From NCBI GenBank assembly GCA_001013295.1, contig LAZY01000025.1, forward strand, positions 62,001 through 126,000: 64,000 bases of DNA, read 5' to 3'. Made by a program: the position numbers and the translations under genes. Positions 27,954-36,886 of the stretch are shown here, piece by piece. The notes beneath the pieces were generated by a model, which saw nothing but the letters and a program-made list of their open reading frames with translations, did not search any database and was not told the DNA's origin. Origin of the DNA: Chryseobacterium indologenes (GTDB taxonomy: Bacteria; Bacteroidota; Bacteroidia; Flavobacteriales; Weeksellaceae). Within the stretch, counting starts at the first letter, position 1, and every line of letters starts with the position of its first letter.

Positions 27954-28925
27954 ATGAAAATACTAAAGATTTTATGGATTTTATTTTTTATGGTTTCCTG
28001 CAGTGAAAAAGAAAATCACCCTTACACATTTTATTATTGGAAAACGAATCTGAAGCTTGACCAGGAAGAGAAGAAAGTTTTAGATCACGCACCTGTTCCT
28101 TTTTTATATACAAGATTTTTCGATGTAGATAAGGTAGGCGGAAAATTCCAGCCTGTTGCTGTTATTACAAAAGATAAGAGTTTCCAGACGGCTAAGCAGA
28201 TCGTGCCAACTGTTTTTATCACAAACCCAACTTTAGTCGGAATTAGCCCGGAAGAAATCAGATTTCTGGCTGAAAGCGTTCATCACCTGGTTCAGAAGAA
28301 AGCAGAAGAATACCATTTAAAGATTAATAATGAAATTCAAATCGACTGCGACTGGACTGCAGGCACACGGGATGATTATTTTAAATTTTTAAAAGAACTT
28401 AAAAAAATTTCCGGAAAGGAAATTACCTGCACATTGCGCCTTCATCAGGTTAAAGATAAAAAACAAACAGGAATTCCCCCTGTTGATAAAGTTTATCTGA
28501 TGTGCTACTCTACTTCTTCCCCATTAGAAAAATCAGATAAAAATTCTATTCTGGATGTGAATATCCTGAAAAGCTATCTTTCGAAAATGGAAGACTATCC
28601 TGTCAAAAAAATTGAAGTGGCATTACCTATTTATTCATGGGGAATCATTACAAATCATCTTGGCAAGCATAGACTCATCAATGCTCTTTCTAAAAAAGAT
28701 CTCAACAACCCTAACTTTAAGAAGATGTCAGACTTTGAGGCTGAAGTTCTGAAAGACGGCTTTTATTTCGGTAATTACCTCAATAAAGGTTTTACAATAA
28801 AGTTTGAAGAAATTTCGAAAGAACAGCTGGAAGACGTAACCCGTTTTCTCCAGAAAAAAATACCTCACTTTAATATTATTTATTATCAATTAGATAGTAA
28901 ATTTGTATTAGATCGGAAATTTTAA
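27954..28925 (+). CDS. lipoprotein of unknown function
   Basis: 323 residues with a lipobox (MVSC, Cys16) after a short signal peptide. The alternation of strands and helices (EIQIDCDWTAGTRDDYFKFL; VYLMCYSTSSPL; EVALPIYSWG) resembles a TIM-barrel glycosidase-like fold, possibly DUF3142-like. That is a weak impression and no catalytic residues can be assigned. It is followed after 110 nt by a large secreted protein gene on the same strand. Confidence 0.7.
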   Translation: MKILKILWILFFMVSCSEKENHPYTFYYWKTNLKLDQEEKKVLDHAPVPFLYTRFFDVDKVGGKFQPVAVITKDKSFQTAKQIVPTVFITNPTLVGISPEEIRFLAESVHHLVQKKAEEYHLKINNEIQIDCDWTAGTRDDYFKFLKELKKISGKEITCTLRLHQVKDKKQTGIPPVDKVYLMCYSTSSPLEKSDKNSILDVNILKSYLSKMEDYPVKKIEVALPIYSWGIITNHLGKHRLINALSKKDLNNPNFKKMSDFEAEVLKDGFYFGNYLNKGFTIKFEEISKEQLEDVTRFLQKKIPHFNIIYYQLDSKFVLDRKF

Positions 28926-29035
28926 ATCTTTTACAGATTAAGACAGAGAATATATAATCAATATCTTATGTAATTTTCTATCTGCAGCCAGATTACAAAA
29001 TAACTCTATAAAAACTAAAAAACACTACACACCCT

Positions 29036-31774
29036 ATGAAAAAGTATATTCTTTCACTTGCGGTTGTATCTCTTTTCTACACCAACTCCAACGCCTGCGC
29101 ATGGTCGGATCCGGATTATGAATACTTCAATCTTTTTACGCAGAGCATCATTAAGGATAAATCTTACCTTCCTTTTCTTCGTACTTATTCTACACGTTTT
29201 TTTGGGGATTACAATCCTTCTATGATTCCTGATGACAATATTGAAACATGGAAAAAGTATTTCAATAATCAGCTTAATTATGCAGAGACCAAAGATCTTG
29301 TTTATAAAGTAAGCATGAACGATCTCAATGCACTGAAAAATGGAGCACCCTCCAACCCTCTTCTACAAAAACTTGGAATTAATTTTTACCAGAAATATAA
29401 AGAAGGAATTGATTATTTAATTGAGGCCAAATACCTGGAGCCTTACATGAGTATCAATTATATTGAAAGTGAAAACTCATTTTACTATAATAGAGAGGAG
29501 AACAGAAAGAATGCTACGGCGTTAGATTACAATAAAACGATCAGTGCATTAACTTCTTTATATAATGCTGCCAGAAATCCTGAAATAAAGCAACGTTATG
29601 GCTATCAACTTGTACGTCTGAATCATTATACCAGAAATTATAACTCAGCGATGCAGGCCTTCAAAAGCTATATTGAGCCTATCAAATTAAAAGGTACCGT
29701 CTATTATATGGCTCTGGATCAATTGGCAGGTGCTCAAAGAGGAATGGAAATGAACAGTGATGCCAACTGGAACTTCTTTCAGGTATTTATGAAAAGTAAA
29801 GACCGTAAGGAATCTGCTTTTGTTTCTATGAAACTTTCGGACACGGCTTCTTTCAGCAATATTATGAAAAGAGCCAATACGAGTGAGGAAAAGAATATGG
29901 CTTACTTCCTTTTAGGGTATGAAGATTTCAACAATCCTATTCCTACTATGGAAAAGATGTTTGACATCAATCCTGACTCTGAAATCCTGAAGGTAATGGC
30001 CGTAAGAAGCATCAATGAACTGGAAAGAAGTTACCTTCCCACCTATTATTACACTTCTGATTCCTACGGAAGAGTATCTGTCTACAGAGGAAATACTGAA
30101 AATCATACTTCAAAAGAAGCTGCTTCAGATAAAACAACCACGGAGGCAAAAGAGGTAAAAGAAGAAAAAATCTCTTTCTGGCAGAAAATTGTAAGGTTTT
30201 TTAAAAATCTTTTCGGCGGTTCCAAATCAGATTCATCTGGCACTGGAAGTAAAACGGACCAAAGTGATGATGAGCTATTGAACAACCCAAACAGAATTCC
30301 TTTTTACACGACCGGATATGGAGGCTATGATGACAAAACCAAAGATTATCTGGATGATCTTGAAAAATTCACTTCAAAGACGAAAGAGAAATCAAAAGAT
30401 GAATACTGGCAGATTGCAGATGCTTATCTTAAATTTTTAAAGAAAGACTATAAAGAAAGTACTGAAATCCTGAACGACATCAAAACCACCAACCCTGAGT
30501 ATCTGGAAGAAATTAAAAGAATGAAAGTTCTTAATGACATTGTTTCCCAGCCAAAAGTGGATGCCGCTTTTGAAGATCATCTGATGAAAGACTATGCTGA
30601 ATATTTTGTGGAAAAAGAAGTGAAAAAAGATACAGCAAATGTCAACAGTGATTACGACTATTATGGAAATGCACCTTCCACCGCTGATTTCCTAAAAGAT
30701 GTAATGGCCAACCGTTACTTCCTCCAGGGAGAGGAGGGAAAATCTTTCCTGATGAATAACAAACTTTCTGATCTTCAGTACAATCCGAACTCCAGTCTGG
30801 TACAAAGTGTTGAAGAGTTCTACAGAAAACCTAACAAAACCCAGTTTGAACAGCAAATTATTGCCAAAAATATGGATAGCGTAGGAAATATAGATGCTTT
30901 CTTCAATACGATCTACGGTGACAGAGCAATACGGCTTGCTGATTTTGCAAAAGCCAAATCCTATTATGAAAAGGCTCAGAAGTTTGGGGGAATACCAAGA
31001 CAGGATTACGAGAGATACAATCCTCAAACCGGAAACTATGAAAAACTTGTATATAATGGAAAAAATTATGATGGTTTCAATAATATTTCGGATTTAGTTT
31101 TTGGTCATAATGTATGGGAAAGCTACCAAAGTACAGCAGATGAGTCTATGAAATCTGAAGGTTTTACGGATTTCCCTTTCATCAAAAGCAATATGAATAA
31201 ACTGGAACTGACAGACATTCTGATCCAGCTTAAAAAGATTGGAACTGGTAATGATGAAAAGGCAGCAAGAGCCAATCAGCTTATCGGAAACCTGCTGTAT
31301 AATACTTCTATTTTAGGCTATTACCGTCAATTATTTGTAATGGACATCGACAACAGTAATGGCGGAAAATACTACTTCTGGAATAATGATAAAGGCAATC
31401 CGTATAAGTATTACTATAAAAACTTCCTTGATACGTCTTATATAGAACCTGATAATTTTGATTTAGCCATCAACTATTACCAAAAAGCCCTTAAGCTTTC
31501 TAAGAATAAAGAAGAAAAAGCAAGAATTCTATTCCAGATGGCGAGCGCCGAGCAGGGTAAATATTATCAGTATGAAGCTAAGGCTCCAAAAGATGTTGAT
31601 TACTCTGATCCGAAGTGGTCTGAAAAAGAAGATGCCCGCCAAAAACAGATGGATAATCTGAGAAACCAGAAATACAGAACTTATTTTGCACAGCTGAAAG
31701 CACAATATTCAGATACTGAGACGACAAAGAATCTAATGGGTAGCTGTTCTTATTTTAGTTATTTTATGAGGTAA
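29036..31774 (+). CDS. large secreted protein, TPR-like
   Basis: 912 residues with a signal peptide (MKKYILSLAVVSLFYTNSNA). Much of the chain is helical with Tyr/Ala spacing that looks like degenerate tetratricopeptide repeats, for example IRLADFAKAKSYYEKAQKFG and DLAINYYQKALKLSKNKEEK. A low-complexity Ser/Lys-rich linker with an amphipathic stretch (FWQKIVRFFKNLFGG) lies near residues 375-405. It is probably periplasmic. Function unknown; it may work with the preceding lipoprotein. Confidence 0.75.
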   Translation: MKKYILSLAVVSLFYTNSNACAWSDPDYEYFNLFTQSIIKDKSYLPFLRTYSTRFFGDYNPSMIPDDNIETWKKYFNNQLNYAETKDLVYKVSMNDLNALKNGAPSNPLLQKLGINFYQKYKEGIDYLIEAKYLEPYMSINYIESENSFYYNREENRKNATALDYNKTISALTSLYNAARNPEIKQRYGYQLVRLNHYTRNYNSAMQAFKSYIEPIKLKGTVYYMALDQLAGAQRGMEMNSDANWNFFQVFMKSKDRKESAFVSMKLSDTASFSNIMKRANTSEEKNMAYFLLGYEDFNNPIPTMEKMFDINPDSEILKVMAVRSINELERSYLPTYYYTSDSYGRVSVYRGNTENHTSKEAASDKTTTEAKEVKEEKISFWQKIVRFFKNLFGGSKSDSSGTGSKTDQSDDELLNNPNRIPFYTTGYGGYDDKTKDYLDDLEKFTSKTKEKSKDEYWQIADAYLKFLKKDYKESTEILNDIKTTNPEYLEEIKRMKVLNDIVSQPKVDAAFEDHLMKDYAEYFVEKEVKKDTANVNSDYDYYGNAPSTADFLKDVMANRYFLQGEEGKSFLMNNKLSDLQYNPNSSLVQSVEEFYRKPNKTQFEQQIIAKNMDSVGNIDAFFNTIYGDRAIRLADFAKAKSYYEKAQKFGGIPRQDYERYNPQTGNYEKLVYNGKNYDGFNNISDLVFGHNVWESYQSTADESMKSEGFTDFPFIKSNMNKLELTDILIQLKKIGTGNDEKAARANQLIGNLLYNTSILGYYRQLFVMDIDNSNGGKYYFWNNDKGNPYKYYYKNFLDTSYIEPDNFDLAINYYQKALKLSKNKEEKARILFQMASAEQGKYYQYEAKAPKDVDYSDPKWSEKEDARQKQMDNLRNQKYRTYFAQLKAQYSDTETTKNLMGSCSYFSYFMR

Positions 31775-31807
31775 TAGTAATAGACAGGCTTTTTATCGCA
31801 ACTACGG

Positions 31808-31837
31808 AAAACTCTTCCCAAAAAGGAAGAGTTTTTT
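31808..31837 (+). terminator. terminator after the TPR-like gene
   Basis: Perfect 11-bp stem (31808-31818 with 31825-31835) with a 6-nt loop and a T run. It ends about 60 nt after the stop codon at 31774 and precedes the first gene of the effector-like array. Confidence 0.8.
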
Positions 31838-31884
31838 GAGAAAAAGGTTGAATTTTGAACCTTAAAATTTAAAATACTAAAACC

Positions 31885-32832
31885 ATGACATCAACAAATG
31901 CTGTAGAAAAAGGTAACAAGCCCCACCAGCAGGCGAAAAAGCAGACTGCTCATCCTTCGAATCTTAGTTCAGAAACACTGTATAAAAAACTCAAAGAAAG
32001 CTTAGACAGAACCGACAATATCAATCATCCTGAGACTAAAAAGATTGAAAAAGACTATATAAGAACATTAAGCATTGATCAGATGCGCCAATATAACGAT
32101 CTGAAATCAAGAACATATCTCCCAGATGGTTCACCGAAAAAAAGAAGTTGTGGTACCTGTGGCAGAAAAGAATCTAGTGACCAAAAGTCTTATAGACTTA
32201 AATATCAAGGAATCGCTTCAGCGGCTGATATACTTTCTCATGGGAGACTTTCCCGTGAACAATCAGATAAAGAAGTTGATCCATATTCATTGTTTTATCA
32301 ATGGGTATATGGACAAGGTAAATCTGTAAGAAATTTTGATGAAAATTCTAAAATGGGGAAACAATTCTTACGAATTGAAGAAATATACGATGGGATCGAA
32401 AAGCTTGTGGACAGTTATAGAGATAAAGGTACCAGAGCCAGAGATGTCAGCCGAAATAATCCTAAGAAATTTAATACAGGGAATCAGTGGCTAGATGATA
32501 AAACATATATGGCTGATGCTTTAAGCAACATTATTACTAATCCAACAAGTACATTTCATGGAAGTTTTAATGCAACGGCAAGGATTATAAAAGTGGATAA
32601 TGGTAATCTTGTAGATACTTATACTGTGAAAATAACCTGTACAGATCATATGGGCGCTACATCAGGTACTAGAAATCCTCCGGTTAAAGGTAAATATTCC
32701 GGCAAAGCTACTATTCCCAACAACTATTATGGCCCCAATGGATATATGAGAACCATACAAGTCAATTATAATCTGACTACCACGATACATAGGGCTGCTA
32801 TATCAAGACAAGTTTCTAATTTATTCAAATAA
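31885..32832 (+). CDS. array gene 1: shared N-domain, unique C-terminal region
   Basis: 315 residues without a signal peptide. Residues 1-75 match the N-termini of the genes at 34114 and 35881 (NKPHQQ, LYKKLKESLDRTDNINHPE, IDQMRQY). A CxxC motif (SCGTCGRK) follows, then a C-terminal region unlike the other two, including FHGSFNATARIIKVDNG and ending TIHRAAISRQVSNLFK. A lipoprotein gene starts 24 nt downstream. Constant N-terminus, variable C-terminus and adjacent small gene suggest a polymorphic effector with an immunity partner. No known toxin fold is recognised, so activity is inference only. The last 25 or so codons are duplicated at 33356-33432. Confidence 0.75.
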   Translation: MTSTNAVEKGNKPHQQAKKQTAHPSNLSSETLYKKLKESLDRTDNINHPETKKIEKDYIRTLSIDQMRQYNDLKSRTYLPDGSPKKRSCGTCGRKESSDQKSYRLKYQGIASAADILSHGRLSREQSDKEVDPYSLFYQWVYGQGKSVRNFDENSKMGKQFLRIEEIYDGIEKLVDSYRDKGTRARDVSRNNPKKFNTGNQWLDDKTYMADALSNIITNPTSTFHGSFNATARIIKVDNGNLVDTYTVKITCTDHMGATSGTRNPPVKGKYSGKATIPNNYYGPNGYMRTIQVNYNLTTTIHRAAISRQVSNLFK

Positions 32833-32856
32833 AAACATAATAACTTAATAAATAAT

Positions 32857-33282
32857 ATGAAAAATAATACGTTTGTAAAGTTTGTATTAATACTACTATT
32901 TTCTATCGGTTTATTCAGCTGTAACTATTATAGTGAAAAAGATGCAAAAAAATACTTACCCGGTACATACTTATATACATTTCCATCAGGAGAGGCTTCA
33001 ATACTAAAAGTTAATTCAGACTTTACATTTAACAATAAAGTTTATTCTAAAGATAAAAAACAGGTGTTATATGAAACGAATGGAACCATTGAAGTAGATG
33101 GCAGACACATTACATTTAATAATTTTTTGTTGTTTACTGATCACAATGAATCGGAGATGATATTCTCAAAACCTCTTGTGGGTGATTCACCAAACGGTTA
33201 TTGGGAAAAACCAAAAAATGATAAAGATGCTTTAGAAATTGTATATAACGTATATAATTTCATATTCAAAAAAATAGAATAA
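32857..33282 (+). CDS. lipoprotein, candidate immunity protein 1
   Basis: 141 residues with a signal peptide and lipobox (LFSC, Cys22). The mature part is a small beta-rich domain (GTYLYTFPSGEASILKVNSD). It is nearly identical in its central 60 residues to the protein at 33450 and shares a weaker pattern (GKYS, YNRRVYDKKKKRLL, INFDDF) with that at 35263. It sits 24 nt after array gene 1. A lipid-anchored periplasmic protein next to a variable effector is a common immunity arrangement; the role here is inferred. Confidence 0.8.
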   Translation: MKNNTFVKFVLILLFSIGLFSCNYYSEKDAKKYLPGTYLYTFPSGEASILKVNSDFTFNNKVYSKDKKQVLYETNGTIEVDGRHITFNNFLLFTDHNESEMIFSKPLVGDSPNGYWEKPKNDKDALEIVYNVYNFIFKKIE

Positions 33283-33355
33283 TGATCTTCATCTAAACTT
33301 TGCGGCATCTTTTTGCTATTCAAAGTCTCTACAACTGAACAGATACAGAACAATA

Positions 33356-33432
33356 CAGGTCAATTATAATCTGACAACCAAGATACATAAGGCTGTTATA
33401 TCTCAAGACAATTGTCTAATTTATTCAATTAA
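33356..33432 (+). pseudogene. 3' remnant of array gene 1
   Basis: This stretch is a close copy of 32758-32832, the last 25 codons of array gene 1 (VNYNLTT.IH. then SNLF). It lacks any start and the rest of the gene, and carries substitutions and small indels. It is followed by a second copy of the lipoprotein gene, so an earlier effector/immunity pair appears to have lost its effector. Confidence 0.8.
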
Positions 33433-33449
33433 AAACATAGTAATTTAAT

Positions 33450-33872
33450 ATGATAAAGAATAAGCTTGTAAAGTTTGTATTAATAATAATCTTTTCTATC
33501 AGTTTATCCAGCTGTAACTATTATAGTAAAAAAGATGCAAAAAAATACTTACCCGGTACATACTTATATACATTTCCATCAGGAGAGGCTTCGATACTAA
33601 AAGTTAATTCAGACTTTACATTTAACAATAAAGTTTATTCTAAAGATAAAAAACAGGTATTATATGAATCGAATGGAACCATTGAAGCAGACGGGAAAAC
33701 CATTACATGTTATGATTTTTTATTGTTTAGTGATCACAATGAGTCGGATATGGTATTCTCAAAACCTGACATTGGTGCTTCGACTGCTTATTGGGAAAAA
33801 CCTGAAGATAGTAAAGATGTTTTAGAAATTGAATTTAACGTATATAATTACATATTCAAAAAAATAGAATAA
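33450..33872 (+). CDS. lipoprotein, orphan candidate immunity protein
   Basis: 140 residues, a duplicate of the protein at 32857. The stretch from CNYYS through KKQVLYE is almost unchanged, while the C-terminal third differs (TITCYDFLLFSDHNESDM; the other copy has HITFNNFLLFTDHNESEM). The lipobox is LSSC. It has no intact effector gene of its own, only the 3' remnant just upstream. Orphan immunity genes of this sort are well known in polymorphic toxin loci. Confidence 0.8.
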   Translation: MIKNKLVKFVLIIIFSISLSSCNYYSKKDAKKYLPGTYLYTFPSGEASILKVNSDFTFNNKVYSKDKKQVLYESNGTIEADGKTITCYDFLLFSDHNESDMVFSKPDIGASTAYWEKPEDSKDVLEIEFNVYNYIFKKIE

Positions 33873-34113
33873 TAATCTTCATCTAAAGTTTGCGACGCCT
33901 TTTTTGCTGTTCAAAGTCTCTAAGATTGAATAGACAAAATAACTACCCAATTCGGAAGTTTCTGATATTTCAAAAATATCAATACATTTACAAATACAGT
34001 AAAAGGCTATCTTAAACTTTGGAAAACTTCTTATTGCAACTACAGGAATCATCCCTTCAAAAACAAGGAATTCTCCCAAAAAAAGGCGAATTTTGAATCT
34101 TAAAACTATTAAC

Positions 34114-35070
34114 ATGAAAGCAATAAACCCTGTAGAAAAAAGCAATAAGCCTCACCTACAAACACAACGGCAAACAGCTCATCATTCGAACTCAGGTTCA
34201 GAATTACTCTATAAAAAACTTCAAGAAAGCCTGGCAAGAACCGGCAATATTAATCATCCTGAGACAAAAGAGATTGAAAAAGACTATATAAAAACATTAA
34301 GTATTGATCAGATGCGCCATTATAGCGATAGGCAATCAGACACTAGTGTTTCGGAAAGTCTTAATAATTCCAAAAATAAGGAAAATGTTTACCCAAATGC
34401 TGCATCAGGTTGGTTTTTGAATCTTTCAACTGGTGAAGTTGGATGGTTTGCAAGTTCCCGTGACGCATTTATATTTTGGAATATTCCAATGTTGACCAGA
34501 GAAGAAGCAGTAATAAGGAATTTGGGGCGCAATATAATGATTACTCCACCTAATTTGACTACTTCTCAAAAAATTTCCGTTGAATCTTACAGAAACTATT
34601 TTTTAAAAGGCCATGCAACTGATTTTGTTTATAGTCAATTTACTCAAGAAGAATTGATGATTAACCTAAAAGGAGTAGAATATAATGTAAACATAGATTT
34701 GGCCCCCTATTTCATTGAGTTGACAAAGCAAAATTTAATAAATAAATATTATTCATATCAATTTATTAAAGCAGGAGAAATGGAACTTGATCAAAAAGCG
34801 GCTAAATTAATAAAGAAACATGGTTATTTTATTTCTAGTTTTTTAGCAAAACAAGTTTTAAATAAAGTCGTTAATTTTGGAAGATTTGGAGGATTAGGTG
34901 GTCTGCTAAGCCCAATATTAGTTAATGATAAAAATAAAACATTACAAGGGCAAATTGATAGAAGAACAGAAGAATTATTTGAACAATATAATAAAAAGAT
35001 GTTACCTTTATTGAAAAGTAAAGAAATATTCACCAGGGATAAAGATTATACAATTAGTGAAAAAAAATAA
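34114..35070 (+). CDS. array gene 2: shared N-domain, unique C-terminal region
   Basis: 318 residues from ATG 34114 (a TTG at 34093 is less likely). Residues 1-75 match array genes 1 and 3, closest to gene 3 (HHSNSGSELLYKKLQESLAR). The C-terminal part is unrelated to either: it includes GWFLNLSTGEVGWFASSRD, a helical middle and a glycine-rich hydrophobic stretch (FGRFGGLGGLLSPILV) that could insert in a membrane. It is followed after 2 nt by a small membrane protein gene. The DNA is visibly more AT-rich than the flanking housekeeping genes. Effector role inferred from architecture. Confidence 0.75.
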   Translation: MKAINPVEKSNKPHLQTQRQTAHHSNSGSELLYKKLQESLARTGNINHPETKEIEKDYIKTLSIDQMRHYSDRQSDTSVSESLNNSKNKENVYPNAASGWFLNLSTGEVGWFASSRDAFIFWNIPMLTREEAVIRNLGRNIMITPPNLTTSQKISVESYRNYFLKGHATDFVYSQFTQEELMINLKGVEYNVNIDLAPYFIELTKQNLINKYYSYQFIKAGEMELDQKAAKLIKKHGYFISSFLAKQVLNKVVNFGRFGGLGGLLSPILVNDKNKTLQGQIDRRTEELFEQYNKKMLPLLKSKEIFTRDKDYTISEKK

Positions 35071-35072
35071 AA

Positions 35073-35282
35073 ATGGGATTTTTTGATATATTTGCCGGAT
35101 ATACTGTTGATATTCTATCAGCTATTATCCTTTACGCTTTTTTTAATGATAAGAAATTATCATTCAATGATTTTTGTAGAGAGAAAAAAAAAGAAATAAG
35201 GAACCTTTCGTGGGGCATTATAATTATTTCTGTCATTATCCTAATTTGGGCCTTCAGCTATAATGATAAAACTTCTTTTTAG
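35073..35282 (+). CDS. two-TM protein, candidate immunity protein 2
   Basis: 69 residues with two predicted helices (about 6-24 and 46-61) around a charged loop (NDFCREKKKEIRNLSWG). The start lies 2 nt after array gene 2, implying translational coupling, and the end overlaps the next gene by 20 nt. A small membrane partner suits an effector with a hydrophobic segment, but no activity is shown by the sequence. Confidence 0.7.
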   Translation: MGFFDIFAGYTVDILSAIILYAFFNDKKLSFNDFCREKKKEIRNLSWGIIIISVIILIWAFSYNDKTSF

Positions 35283-35694
35283 GAAAATCAAACATAATAC
35301 TTCTTTGATTTTAGTTTTACTATTACTTTTATTTTCCTGCCAAAATATAAGTAGTGAAGATATATATGGAAAATATTCGCCTATATCGTACAAAAACTCA
35401 TTTGATACTCTGACAATTAATAAAGACGGCATTTATAATAGAAGGGTTTATGATAAAAAAAAGAAGAGATTATTGAATTACAATTCTAAATACAAATTAG
35501 AAGGTAATACCATAAATTTTGATGATTTTTATTTAAATTTAGACAAAGATTTAGTCACTTTTCCAGAAGACATTAATGATGTCGATATGACTTATACTAC
35601 TTTTTTTGAGAAAAAAGATAAAAATATTACCCTTTGCTTTGGTTATCATTCTGGAGAGAATTGCTATAAAAAGGTTTCAAATAAGAAAGACTGA
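35263..35694 (+). CDS. lipoprotein related to candidate immunity protein 1
   Basis: 143 residues. A basic N-terminus and long hydrophobic segment end in a lipobox (LFSC, Cys26). The mature domain keeps the pattern of the lipoproteins at 32857 and 33450 (GKYSPI, SFDTLTINKDGIYNRRVY, NTINFDDFYLNLD), so it is a divergent member of the same family. It begins inside the preceding 69-residue gene in another frame, so the two are co-translated. Confidence 0.75.
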   Translation: MIKLLFRKIKHNTSLILVLLLLLFSCQNISSEDIYGKYSPISYKNSFDTLTINKDGIYNRRVYDKKKKRLLNYNSKYKLEGNTINFDDFYLNLDKDLVTFPEDINDVDMTYTTFFEKKDKNITLCFGYHSGENCYKKVSNKKD

Positions 35695-35880
35695 CCTAAA
35701 AAGTTCGAAAACTATTAGTTCATTTGAGTATATTTTTTATTGTACAAACAAAATAAAAAGCTGGTCTAAAGCGTGGGTAGCTTTTTGAAAAACTCTTTGA
35801 TGCATCTACAGGAATCATCCCTTCAAAAACAAGGAATTCTCCAAAAAAAGAGCGAATTTCGAATCTTAAAACTATTAAAC

Positions 35881-36870
35881 ATGAAATCAATACACTCTGT
35901 AGAAGCAAGTAATAAGCCTCACCAGCAAATGCAACGGCCAACGACTCATCATTCGAACTCAGGTTCAGAATTACTCTATAAAAAACTTCAAGAAAGCCTG
36001 GCAAGAACCGGCAATTTTAATCATCCGGAAACTAAAGAGGTTGAAAAAAGTTTTATGACGACTTTGAATATCGATCAAATGCGTAATTATCTAGATATAA
36101 AATCAGCAATGTACAGCTCACAGGCTATTACAAATGATAACTGGCCATATCCAATTTACATAAGAGCATTTGCTCCATTCAAAACTTTTGGAATGGGCTT
36201 TAGCGGAGATGGAGAAAACAGAGGATATACGACTTCATTAAGTGCTACTTCCAGATTAAGTCAAAGTTATATTATGGATCCTTCCACTCATAAATATACA
36301 AATTTAGTAACAAAATCGGATCCATCACATCATCCTCTATTTGGAACGAAAACAGCTTCAGATGATAAAGGAAGTATTTCTGATTTTATCTATAAGGTTA
36401 ATAAGGATGGTAGTAACACAATATCATGGACTTCAACAATGGCAGGACATAATCCGCTGATACCGGGCTCACCCAATATAAATGTTAAAACTAAATTTTC
36501 ATTAACGGAGAATACTAAAACGGGAACTTTGGATATTATGGCACAACAATCCGGAGACAGATTTCCAGCGGCTGAAACATTTATACGAGACACTAAAGGA
36601 AATGCCTTGCTTATTGGAGTAAGTCCATATGATGGTAACCCTTATAAAAGTTTACCTGGAGATGATAATGATAGACCTATGATGACTGCTAATTTTAGTG
36701 TCAATATTGATAAAAATGGAGTATTCACTGGTATAAAAATGGGTACCACTATATTTAGTATACAAGAATGGAATAAAATGATGCAAAGTACTCCACTCAA
36801 TGCTGATGATAAGGATAAATCAGAAAAAGGAGGGTCATTTGGCGGAAGAGGAGCAGACAGACGTTGGTAA
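35881..36870 (+). CDS. array gene 3: shared N-domain, F-GDxxNRG-type C-terminal region
   Basis: 329 residues from ATG 35881; the leader upstream is nearly the same as that of array gene 2. Residues 1-75 are the shared domain. The C-terminal region is distinct, starting YIRAFAPFKTFGMGFSGDG followed by NRGYTTSLSATSR, a pattern I loosely associate with DUF3238-like domains, and it ends in a Gly/Arg-rich tail (GGSFGGRGADRRW). A 16-nt gap separates it from a lipoprotein gene. The final 110 residues are partly repeated in the truncated gene at 37520. Confidence 0.75.
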   Translation: MKSIHSVEASNKPHQQMQRPTTHHSNSGSELLYKKLQESLARTGNFNHPETKEVEKSFMTTLNIDQMRNYLDIKSAMYSSQAITNDNWPYPIYIRAFAPFKTFGMGFSGDGENRGYTTSLSATSRLSQSYIMDPSTHKYTNLVTKSDPSHHPLFGTKTASDDKGSISDFIYKVNKDGSNTISWTSTMAGHNPLIPGSPNINVKTKFSLTENTKTGTLDIMAQQSGDRFPAAETFIRDTKGNALLIGVSPYDGNPYKSLPGDDNDRPMMTANFSVNIDKNGVFTGIKMGTTIFSIQEWNKMMQSTPLNADDKDKSEKGGSFGGRGADRRW

Positions 36871-36886
36871 AACAATTTAATTTTTT

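Noticed and set aside
29036-31774. T9SS cargo assignment for the 912-residue secreted protein
   Set aside because: The C-terminus does not show a recognisable type A or B T9SS sorting domain.
31885-32832. Array gene 1 C-terminus as a colicin M-like lipid II hydrolase
   Set aside because: The ending has an HR pair but the Asp-x-Tyr-Asp context of colicin M is not present; the resemblance is too weak to claim.
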